From NCBI GenBank assembly GCA_963930775.1, contig OZ005703.1, forward strand, positions 1,612,001 to 1,676,000: a stretch of DNA of 64,000 bases, in the 5' to 3' direction. The notes below the pieces were generated by a model. The model saw nothing but the letters and a program-made list of their open reading frames with translations, was not told where the DNA came from and ran no database searches. Made by a program: the position numbers and the translations under genes. This stretch comes from Cliona cf. orientalis (lineage: Eukaryota > Porifera > Demospongiae > Clionaida > Clionaidae). Within the stretch, counting starts at the first letter, position 1. The number at the start of each line of letters is the position of its first letter. Positions 54,569 to 64,000 of the stretch are shown in pieces.

Positions 54569-56851
54569 ATGGCTAGCGAGCTGAAAGCAGCGTTTTCACC
54601 AGCCAATTCCAAGCTGGTGGACGTGGAGGAGGCTTCAAAGTTCATCTGTCGATGCATGGAAGCTACTGGTGCTCCTCCTGAGCATGCGGCCAGTTTGGCT
54701 GATGTGCTCATAGCTGGAGACAAGAGGGGACACTACAGCCATGGAATGAACAGACTAGGTATGTACTGAGGTTAAGGTTGATTTCTGATATACTGTTTTA
54801 TATAGAATTATAATAGTCAGCCCATCCGCTCCGCATCTAGTCTATGATTCATGCCTGAATCGTAGGTATTAGCTTGCAACATAGCGCCGTATTACTAAGT
54901 TTAATAGATTATGCAATCAGAATCCATGCTTGTGAGAACTAGCTGAGTGTTTTAGCCAGGCTGTGATATACCTTTTTTCAGATATGTATGTGAATGAGGT
55001 ACTGAGCGGTCAGTGTGATGGAAAAGCTAAGCCGACTATTATCAAGGAGACACCTGGTACTGCATACGTGGACGGACATAATGGCATTGGATCGGTGAGT
55101 ACTGTATGCATTCTGAATCTGCCATCATGGGTATTGATCCCCGTCTTGAAAAGATTCTTGTGTGACTATAAGGTAAAACTGAACTATTTTCTTTGAGTTG
55201 CTATATTGCCATGGAGGCCTTATTCCCTGCTATATACTCAACATTACTCCCTTGGGGAGCCTGGAGACTCGGCTATCAAGGCTATCTATGGGAGTACTCT
55301 TGGTGTAACTATGCAAAATAATTTTTATTATGATCATGTGATTGATGATTTCATGTGACAGATCTGTTTGTATTATTGACTGCTGTAGGTGATTGGAACA
55401 TTCTGTATGGACCTTGCAATGAAGAAGGCCAAGGAGGTTGGCATCGGATGGGTCACTTGCACAGGTCAGGAAAATTCCCATCTAGTATTATTTTCGCTGC
55501 ATGGAGTTATAATATCGGTACTTTTCAAGGTCGACTCATGCATAAAAATTAATTTTAATTCCATAGCTTCCAATCACTATGGTATTGCTGGGTATTACTC
55601 CATGCGAGCAATGCAGCAAGGATTGATAGTAAGCCTGAATAGCTGGAGTTTCAAAGCCGAGTCGTAATTTCCATATAATAATACCTCCTTTCTTTAGGGA
55701 ATGAGCACTACCAATACTTCTCCTATTGGTGTACCTACGCGATCTAAAGAGGTGAGTTAGTGGCAGCAGTCCCACTGATCTAATACAAAGAACATTATAA
55801 TGTATAGAGAGTAAAATTAAAGTATTTCGATAATGTATCAGTCACTATTATAAATTTTTTTGACCACGAACCATTCTTGATTCCCGTGCAATTTTTGTCC
55901 ATCTATTGTATACGTAATTATTTCTTCCCAGGTGGCTCTCGGCACTAACCCATGGACGTTCGCAGCTCCAGCCTCCAATGGAGATTCCTTTGTCCTGGAC
56001 ATGGCTACCACCACAGTGGCTCTCGGTAAAGTTGAGGTGCAGTCACGGAAAGACAAGACCATTCCCCACGGGTGGGGAGTCGATTCAGAGGGTAGAGAAA
56101 CTACCTCTCCTAAGGACGTGCTGGACGAAGGTGGCCTGCTCTATCTAGGGGGCTCTGAGGAAAGTGGCGGCTATAAAGGCTACGGTCTCGGCATGATGGT
56201 GGATATCATGGGAGGGATGTTGGGAGGTGGGGCATACGCCCATCATGTTAGGAAATGGAAGGCTGCTGATGGAAGATATGCAAATTTGGTGAGCACCTTA
56301 ATTGTAGTCTTATTAGTTGTCCTGTGGTGATTTGGATTCATTATATTCTCATGCAGGGGCAAACGTTTATTGCTCTAGATCCTGGAAATTTTGCACCAAG
56401 CTTTCCTGAGCGCATGGAGACCTTTATGCAGGAGATGCGTCACCTTGAACCAGTAAGTTACAGCTTGCATGCCAGTACATTGCAAAATAGCTAACAAGCT
56501 TGGACCAGAATGACCTTTATGTATACCCCATACAATTGCTTAGACAGTGTAGTTAGCTGTAGTATGAGCCTTTTATTAAAGTTATACAGTGTAATCTCTC
56601 CAACACTACAGGTTGATCCTGAAAAGCCCGTTTTAGTGGCAGGTGATCCAGAACGTAAACACGAGGAACAGGTAGCTTCCGATGGAGGCATTTGGTATCA
56701 TAACAATCTCATAGGAGTCTTGGTGAGTGTTGAATAATAATAATATTATTATTAATACATGACTTGCATAATCATCCTTGCTTAAACACAACAGAATAAG
56801 TTAGCTGAAAAGCTGAAAGTGGAACCTATAAAGCTCAAAACTCAGCAATGA
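54569..56851 (+). CDS. Malate/L-lactate dehydrogenase-family (Ldh_2) oxidoreductase
   Basis: Nine exons: 54569-54758, 54982-55094, 55389-55464, 55567-55628, 55698-55751, 55932-56288, 56357-56452, 56612-56722, 56795-56851; phases agree, 371 aa. It belongs to the NAD(P)-dependent Ldh_2/MDH type-2 family, unrelated in fold to classical LDH. Characteristic segments are the N-terminal helix ending in GDKRGHYSHGMNRLDMYV, TCTASNHYGIAGYYSMRAM with the conserved histidine, GMSTTNTSPIGVPT, the NPWTFAAPA motif, MATTTVALGKVE, and GGYKGYGLGMMVDIMGGMLGGG. Family members reduce 2-oxoacids such as malate/oxaloacetate, sulfolactate or ureidoglycolate; the substrate here cannot be told. An AATAAA begins at the last base of the stop codon. 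Confidence 0.92.
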
Positions 56852-57107
56852 ATAAATAAATAGCTTGTGCAGATGTAATTTATTACAAGTGAATTGTGAT
56901 AAATCAGGAGTAGATGAGGTATAATAATTATACTCCTGGATAATTAATTATTATTATTGTGCTATCTAATCTTGCTTTGATGTTTTAAGTCCTGTTGATA
57001 AAATAAGATCATCATTACTACATGTACGTACATTACTCTCAGATAAGGGAAAGGGGAAGGCACCTAGGAATCTCAATGGCCACAAAACACCATGGACCCA
57101 TTACGTA

Positions 57108-58385
57108 TCAGTATCTGGTATCATAACATTCTTCTGCTCTTAAGATTTTTAGTGATTTCTCTAGCCTAAACCACGAAAGAGAGAGAGAGAGACTTACATT
57201 ATGTTTGAGATAAGATAGAATGATGGACCATATGAGGTAGACTCCGTTGAGGTACATGAGCCTCAGAGGAGGGGGGACGTAGTAGAAATTCAGGGCCTGG
57301 GCGCCAGGCCATATCGCTAGATCTAGAATGAATGTGGCAACAAATTTATTGTTCAGTTCTGTGAGTGAGTCTTTCCATGAATGACCTTCCAACTTGCACA
57401 TACCTGAAATAGTAGGGAGACAAAATTGATTGATTGACGAATTTCATATAAGGTGGGATGGACGCTAGGATCAACTATGTTGCATAATTATACAATATCA
57501 TAATTATTATACAATATTGTCATCTCTGCTGGAAAATTATGGTAATGTAAAAAGTAGTCCTTTAATGCCTGAAATCTTGAAGTTCACAAAGTCTGACTAT
57601 TAAATATTGCACTCCTATAGAGGGATTCCGCAAATCGATTATCCCGCGGCGCTAATTAGCTAAGCGGCAGAAGTCGGCGTACCACGCCTACTGCCACACC
57701 CTTTGTGGGCAAAAAGGCCAACTGCTGCATGTTATTGTATTGAAACGTGTCAAGTTTTTTTCGAAAACGAGCGACTATTTCGAAGGTCTGAGCAATAAAG
57801 CGAAGAATCAATACAAAGAGAAGCTCCAAGCAGTCGGTCTTGGTATCCAAGACGATCCTTACAAGCCTGAGAACGGCAGTAGGCGTAAAACGTCGACTTC
57901 GGCCACTTAGCTAATTAGCGCCGCGGGATAATCGATTTGCGGAATCCCTCTATACGAGAATCTTTGAGAACCACTCAGAACCTAAGAGAAACCAACTGAG
58001 AACATACTAGAACCACTGAAAACCTATGAGAACCATTGATATGATTTGCCTCACCTAGATAAAACAGGACAATGTTCACAGGTCCCATAATGACACAGTC
58101 CAGGACTACCTTCAACAATATCACTCTTGGATTTCGACTCGGTAGTCTCTTATCGAGATATTTATACCAGTAGTGATCGGGAACTGTGAGGGATACCCCA
58201 ACCAGTGCCATTCTCCCTGTCCTGGGGTAATCATAAGGGGACGCCCCTTCAATTCCTCTCTGTACAATGCAGTCTCCACTCACATCGACTACAACGCCGG
58301 ATACAACGTTTGTGAGGAGAAGGTAGCGAGTCAGAGCCTTGCTCTTCAAGGTGCTTCGCCAAATATCAGCAAACCTCCTCCACAT
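57108..58385 (-). CDS. Mpv17/PMP22-family protein, MPV17L2-like copy 1
   Basis: Exon 1 is 58385-58055 and exon 2 begins at 57403, joined in phase 1 across an intron that contains a MITE. The protein starts MWRRFADIWRSTLKSKALTRYLLLTN. It carries PDHYWYKYLDKRLP, LLKVVLDCVIMGPVNIVLFYLGMC, FILDLAIWPGAQALNFYYVPPPLRLMYLN and SIILSYLKHN. These are the four-helix Mpv17 membrane-protein signatures, and closest by eye to mitochondrial MPV17L2. The 3' end is uncertain. Reading through gives a low-complexity VSLSLSLSWFR tail and a stop at 57108. A GTAAGT at 57197 suggests splicing to an unidentified last exon. Total is about 208 aa if read through. Confidence 0.82.
57620..57950. mobile_element. 331-bp MITE with long inverted ends, TA flanks
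   Basis: The left end GAGGGATTCCGCAAATCGAT... and the right end ...ATCGATTTGCGGAATCCCTC are perfect inverted copies for about 45 bases (through the GCGGCGCTAATTAGCT segment), with partial pairing further in. TA flanks both ends (57618-57619 and 57951-57952). It is non-coding and lies in the intron of MPV17L2-like copy 1. Near-identity of the arms indicates recent insertion. A run of degenerate GAGAACC units follows at 57960-58035. Confidence 0.88.
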
Positions 58386-58637
58386 GGTTGCTCAACAGCG
58401 GTTGTTTCATCACCCACCTTTCAATACCGGTGCGGTATCAACTTCGGTCACATGTACAATTTTTGCTGACTCAGATGATTTCTGATGGGCGTGGTCACAC
58501 ACATATTTGCTGACTCAGCAAATGGGCGGTCACGTCATAGCGGATGCCCAAACCCGGCCCAATCTGTTCTTGACACTTCATATAAAAAGGTCATGCACAG
58601 GCCTTTCCGACTTCCTTTCGTATTCGTGTAGAATGCC
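58386..58637. promoter_or_regulatory. Bidirectional promoter of the two MPV17L2-like paralogs
   Basis: 252 bp between divergent start codons of two paralogs. It includes two copies of a TTTGCTGACTCAG segment (about 58463-58475 and 58507-58519), a TGACTCA (AP-1-type) core in each, and CACGTCA at about 58533. Confidence 0.55.
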
Positions 58638-60065
58638 ATGGCGCTGCAGAGCCTTCGCGTCTCCTATCGAAACTTTCAGCAACTGGCGCTAGTCCAGAGC
58701 TGCAAGCGGTTCCTCTCGAAACGATTACTGCTCGTCAACACGGGTACGTGCTGTACGCTCTACACGGTGGGCGATGTCATTCAGCAACACATCGAGGGCA
58801 GAGACAGCCTCGACTGGGCCAGAATGAGGCGCATGGCCACCCTAGGCTTTTGTATGGGCCCGCTAAATCACTACTGGTATCTACATCTTGATCGACTTCT
58901 GCCCGGAGCCACCGGCAAGATCGTGTTGAAGAAAGTGCTCGCTGATCAGATGGTCATGGCGCCCATTTGTTGCAGCGTCTTCTATATCGGTATGTTTACT
59001 AGACCTACGTAGAACGAAAGGTGCTTTTAGGGGAATAAGCAATGCGGTACACGAGGTATACACATGCATCCCAGCTGCGCTGATATAATTAGTGTGGCTA
59101 TAAATATCTATTTGTGGCTGCTACCTTATGAATATTATTGCCACTAAATATTCCCCTCCAGGTATGTGTTTATTAGAAGGTCGAGGATGGCAGCATACGC
59201 GATCAGAATTGAGAGCGAAATTTTGGCCGACGTACAAGGTATTATTATTTGCCATACTAATATTTCTGTGCTCCTCATTAATATTATGTTAATACGTCAA
59301 ATGTGACATTCACTCTTCCTCTTCTCTTTATACTTTAGACGGATTGGCAAATATGGCCGGCAGCTCAGGTAAATCAATAAATAATTAAGGCAAAATTAGC
59401 TATGGCTCAGTCTACATTACAGTTTCCTTATTATGATTTAGTAGAGTAGAATGGAGAGCATGGTATGCATGACGATGTTGTTTTCTTTATGATAAGAGCA
59501 CAATCATGTCTGTCATGCCGTTGTGTTTTAGATAGTTCTGTAATAATAGACTGTTTGTGAGTGGGTTTCCATTCTGAGTAAAAATATTCCTTTGTCTATG
59601 CTTCCAGCTCTCCATAATATTATTATACATGTATACAATGTCCTGTAGGTCATAAATTTCTACGTGGTTCCATCAGCACTCCGGGTCACATATGTCAACA
59701 TAGTAACACTAGTATGGACAGTGTACCTCTCCTATATGAAGCACAAGGTATGCTACTTCTGCTTAGTTCTAGTCATGTAGCTAGTTGGTTGCAGATTTTG
59801 ATGGTATAATAATTCTTCTGGGAATTGTAAAATATGGCATTATAAGGTGTCATAACACACCTAGAAGCCAATTCTGTAGGTATATATACCCCACATACTT
59901 TTTTAGCATTCCTAAGTAATACTATCTCCCCCTCCACCCACCCATAATATATCCAGATCATTACCTTTTAGCTATTGGCATTCTTCTCGATTAATCAATT
60001 TTCCCTTATTTTCTTCTTTCCCTGTCCAGCAAAATCACCAAACTACACCGGCCGACCCCGAATAG
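58638..60065 (+). CDS. Mpv17/PMP22-family protein, MPV17L2-like copy 2
   Basis: Five exons: 58638-58989, 59162-59238, 59339-59368 (ten codons), 59649-59747, 60030-60065; phases agree, 197 aa. Signatures are KRLLLVNTGTCCTLYTVGDVIQQ, GPLNHYWYLHLDRLLP, LADQMVMAPICCSVFYIGMC, TDWQIWPAAQVINFYVVPSALRV and VWTVYLSYMKHK. The basic N-terminus with few acidic residues is compatible with mitochondrial targeting. MPV17L2 of vertebrates is an inner-membrane protein linked to mitochondrial ribosome assembly; transfer of that role to this protein is inference. It shares with copy 1 a phase-1 intron at the GMC motif but has two extra introns. Confidence 0.9.
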
Positions 60066-60256
60066 TCACATACCGCAGTACATGTATACAAGGTCATAGA
60101 CTCCACTCCATTATTATTTATTTTTTGCTATTCACTCACTAGCTCCACTCTGCCTTCTCTCACATGCTCAGTGCAATTTTTGAAATATAATTATACAAAG
60201 ATTTAATTTTTTATATAGCTGAATGCAAAATTCTTGTGCAGTGATATACCGCTCCT

Positions 60257-63200
60257 CTAGTCCAGTCCAGTGTCCTCGATATAGTTTCTTCTCGTTCTCC
60301 TGAGTGCTCGATAGAACTCAAGGACGTCCGGGTGTGTCCGAACGCATGCGGGATCAAAGTCCAATACTCGGAGAGACTTCAGACTCTTCGCTCGCGAGAG
60401 AGCCACATAGGCCTGGCCCGCCTCGAAGCAACGACCCAGAGACATCTCCACGCAGTCAAGGGTCATACCCTAATGTATGCAGTGTGTATGTGTGTGTGTT
60501 GGTTAGTAGGTATACTGTTATGATTATGTGTGTAGGATCAGTAATGTAGACGGTTATCCCTTGGCTGCATAAGGTGTTCAAGCGCTAGCGTGTACGTATG
60601 CATATGTCGCTATGATCATGTGTACTGAGATATCATTGTGTCTGTCTATCTGTCTGTACAGTATTGTGTGCTCATAGGCATAGTTGTGACTGGGTGTGAA
60701 TGGAGAGGAAATGGAGCATTCCTTGGTGTATCGCAACCAGATAGTCGACAAGTGATCCCACACTATACATGCATAAAATTAATGACCGGCATAGTGTCTG
60801 TATAGGGCAATCTAGATTCCTGCCTGCGTAGCTATCATGGACCAGCTTCCTGTGTATATGAATGGGAAATTTTTTATTCAACCTTTCATACAGGATGAGG
60901 CCTGGGGATGACCTTCAGTTTCTCTGTAATAATGTTATTCTAACCTTTTCAATGACACACAAAAAAGGTACAATGTAATGTACCTGGCTTTTGTGAATTG
61001 AGACGGCCCATGCTAGCTGGAGAGGGATCTGTCTTCTGGTCAGCAGTAGGCCCCCTCCCGTCTTGGCTGTGTATTTCTCCACTCCAACCGTCACCTCAAG
61101 ACCACTTGAGAAATGAACTACTGGGTAGCCTGTGTGTATGTGTGTATATAATATGTGAGTGTGTGTGATAGGAGGAAAGGCTTACACTTCGAGTTGTATA
61201 ATAATTCAATTAGTGTGTGACAATGGTAATCACAGTGTTGAGTATGCTAATTTGTGAGGCATATTTACAGTCCAGAGTGTTTACATGATATAATACCATG
61301 TGTACACCATAATATTATACAGAACAAGGTTAAGCTTATATGTACTCTCTCACCAGTTTACAAAAAGTCATATCCAAACCCAAATGTTTGTTCGCTTGTT
61401 TTACGTACGTACCTTTGTTTGAGTCAAAATTCTTGACCACACCCCTTGCTCCGTTCACCAGTCCTCGATAGATATCGGTATTCTTCGTTAACATTACCTG
61501 CATATGCACAACATGGTTTTTTTTTTGTGTAGAGAGTAGTGATAATGCAACACACTAGTACTAACTATATCCACCACTCCCACAGATGCACACAAATTCC
61601 TGAAATTATTGTCCAATGGATGAGTATCTGTACATAACTTTAAGCTAGATTAATTTTAGTCACAGCAGCGTCTAATTAAGGGGGGATATCCCATATCTGA
61701 GGTTGCCTCGTCTACATGTACCTAATACTGGATAGTACTAAAGTACTAAAATACTGTGTAGCTGGAAGTATTGGCGGGAATTAAATTTGCCGGTGCCGGT
61801 TTAGCCCAAAATCGCTATTGCAAGAATATTAGCAGATTTAAATGTGGCAGATCGGTAGGGGTTCACCATAATATGTACATGTATATATGCGAGTAGGAAA
61901 TTTTTAATTTGGCGGTTGTAATATAGACTGCCAAACCGCCAAATTTTCCAGGTATACGGTCTGATTTCCCTGTTCCTGAAGAACCAGTAATTGATTATCA
62001 ATCCCTGCCTATATAACATTATAATACCTGAGCTCCAATCTTGAGTTCAATGACCTTGGAAACTGGGCAGAGATTGTCCATGGTACCAGACATGTGCGGG
62101 TCGCTGTCTTGTGCCGTAAACCTCCTTCTCTCTCCCGCTAAGGCCTCCAGCTCCCTGCGATTGGTGGCTGCCACGTCTTCTTTGTGAGTGAACAGTCTCG
62201 TGGCTCGAATGCCGTCTCTCTCAATCTCCTGCCTGGAGGTGGACTGCAGCAGTTTCGTCAGCGAAGGGAGGCAGCGACCGATGCGGATGTTCTGGAGAAT
62301 GGCGATGAATTGTTTGTCGTTTTGACGATAGATCTCGGTCAGTTCCATGCTGCGTGTAATACACTTGTGCCATGAATGTGCCTGTATGAGTGATTATTAT
62401 ATATATATATATATGTGTGTGGGTAGCAATCAATGGCAAGGTTTGCACAGGACAAATTATTGGCTACTAGATGAGTACACATGTCCTGATGATGAAACGA
62501 GGTCATGGACAAACAAATTAGTTACAACTGGTATGAGATGCATTTACCACATGTGACATTGTGTCCGTGTGCATGTCATGTGTAGGTGTAAGTGATAAGA
62601 TTTGTGATGGAACTTTCTGCAGGAATATCATATAACCGAGAAATTTGTCAAGTACACCCGATATTTGTAACCAGTGGTACCTAAATTACATTATCATAGG
62701 AATGTGCAGTGGCAGATATCCATTATGCACATAATTATAATAATGCATAATAATAATATTATTATTAATAATTATGATTGCTGCACTATGATAGTGAGTA
62801 TACCTTGAAGCAGTACTGTTTCCTCTCCCCTTCCTTTGAGACTGGTGGTAGCTGACAGAAGTCCCCACAGAGCACCAGCTGTATTCCTCCAAAGGGTGTC
62901 CGATTCCTTCTCACTGACCTTGCCACCGCCTCTAGCTTATCAAAGAATTCGGCATCGATCATCGAGATCTCATCGATCACCAGACAAGAGCATTTTCTCC
63001 AAGTGACGGCACGAGACTCTCGAGAAGCCAGGGAAATGCAGTGTTCCAGAGTCCCATTCCCAGTCCCAATTCCAGCAAATGCATGCAGGGTGGTCCCTCC
63101 AATTAGTGAGGCAGCCGCTCCGGTGCTTGCAGTTGCAAATGTGGTATCTGGAGGCAGGGAGTTGATGATTTTTTTGAGGAGGTAAGATTTTCCCGTTCCA

Positions 63201-63994
63201 GCGCTGCCCGTGAAGAACACACTCTCTCCTGCCTTGACCATCTGAAGGACTTTCGTCTGTTCAGCAGACAACGGTAGACCACTAGTACATTTCAACACGA
63301 CTGACTTCTTTTTTGATGGATTCTCGTCGGAATTTTCTGTATTTACTTCGGATAGCTTTCTCTTTGTAGCCTTGGTCCCACACACCTCTACTCTTCTTGG
63401 AGTGGTCAAATTCTCTTTTCCTCCAAATTTAGACTCGGACCCTGCTGTTGCTCGGCCAGGTGTCACATGACCCTTACTTGTAGCATTTGTGGTGGCAGTT
63501 GTATGTGTGGAGTTCCTTCTAGCCAGCTCAACGTCTCTTTCTGTCAGCGGAGAGATTTCATCAAACTGCACTGATACATCTCCTAGCATTCGACGATGAG
63601 AGCCTTGTGTTTTCCCCATGGCAGTCACCTTGACAACCATGCTACGGAGAAATAGGTTTAGCTGGTCGGGTGGGCTGTTTGATATGAGTAGGTGGAGCTT
63701 TTGAGTGATGAGTCTGATGGTAGCCTTGCCTTCTTTCGCGAATCTTTTGTGTATCTTGTGTTCCCTGATGGTGTATGGCCCCAGCTTCCCTCCAGAGTGG
63801 GACAGGAGAAGGACAACATCTTCTACTTCGTTTCTCCCTAGGTCAAGTATGGCTGACTTGAACACTTGCTTTCGTAAGACTTGTCCCAAGTCGCCGACGT
63901 GCTCGGCAACACAGCTACACTTCAGGCCATTGCCTTCCATCCCTCGAGTGCTGATATTCAAATCTCCCGGGGCTGATTTGAATTTTGCTGACAT
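60257..63994 (-). CDS. PIF1: PIF1 5'-to-3' DNA helicase
   Basis: Five exons: 63994-62804, 62381-62028, 61497-61413, 61129-60984, 60469-60257; phases agree, 662 aa (human about 641). PIF1 unwinds G-quadruplex and forked DNA in nucleus and mitochondria. The animal-type N-terminal region (about 1-200) includes AILDLGRNEVEDVVLLLSHSG and FAKEGKATIRLI. A Ser/Lys-rich linker with KRKLSE and PSKKKS basic clusters (possible nuclear signals) follows. Helicase motifs: Walker A TGSAGTGKSYLLKK, FATASTGAAASLIGGTTLH, Walker B CLVIDEISMIDAEFFDKLE, LCGDFCQLPPV, GAQVMLTKN, LAWAVSIHKSQGMTLD and AYVALSRAKSLKSLRVLDFDP. The first exon ends six bases from the window edge and a Met with good context (GCCATG) is present, so the protein is probably complete. 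Confidence 0.96.
61906..61945. repeat. Hairpin with perfect 12-bp arms in PIF1 intron
   Basis: AATTTGGCGGTT (61906-61917) and AACCGCCAAATT (61934-61945) flank a 16-base loop. It may be one end or core of a small inverted-repeat element. GGCGGGAATTAAATT-type sequence lies about 140 bases away. Confidence 0.6.
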
Positions 63995-64000
63995 GGCAAA

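Noticed and set aside
57166-57197. A 32-bp GT-AG intron that would give MPV17L2-like copy 1 a different C-terminus
   Set aside because: Shorter than any other intron in the window and probably too short to splice.

Overview
This is compact eukaryotic DNA, about 38-40% GC by eye. GT-AG introns are often only 65-150 bp, genes are commonly head-to-head or tail-to-tail with 100-400 bp between them, and there are many (GA)n and (CA)n tracts and small inverted-repeat elements. The gene set includes a metabotropic-glutamate-type receptor, somatomedin-B domains, PKA, Mediator and ciliary proteins. That points to an animal with a small genome, most likely a sponge; the species is not identifiable from the sequence. 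I can support 21 protein-coding genes, and for all but one every exon joins in frame to a single product.

Layout. 0-4 kb: class C GPCR (-). 4.3-11.8 kb: protein with two EH domains (+). 12.4-16.3 kb: charged coiled-coil protein (+). 17.4-20.4 kb: CIMAP2/LEXM-like PG-repeat ciliary protein (-). 20.6-37.8 kb: seven related genes (A-G) for secreted enzymes with a GH76 (alpha-1,6-mannanase family) domain, a PAN/apple-like region, two somatomedin-B (SMB) domains and an invariant C-terminal tail. 38.1-43.2 kb: MED8 (+), ALG2 (-), TTC33 (+), Tctex1-type dynein light chain (-). 43.4-48.8 kb: a 12-exon gene (-) for a kinesin-like pseudomotor, DEP domain, ankyrin repeats and a C-terminal CaaX box. 49.2-54.3 kb: PKA catalytic subunit (-). 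54.6-56.9 kb: Ldh_2-type malate/lactate dehydrogenase (+). 57.1-60.1 kb: two head-to-head MPV17L2-like paralogs. 60.3-64 kb: PIF1 helicase (-).

The two most unusual systems are the GH76-PAN-SMB-SMB cluster and the pseudokinesin-DEP-ankyrin-CaaX protein. All seven GH76 proteins keep the paired aspartates expected for catalysis and share one phase-0 intron. The domain mix joins a carbohydrate-degrading module, best known from fungi and bacteria, to an animal extracellular adhesion module. A role in digesting or recognising microbial mannans is a reasonable inference, not something the sequence proves. Several short non-autonomous transposon-like elements sit in introns, and two of them account for the only two long introns in the GH76 cluster.
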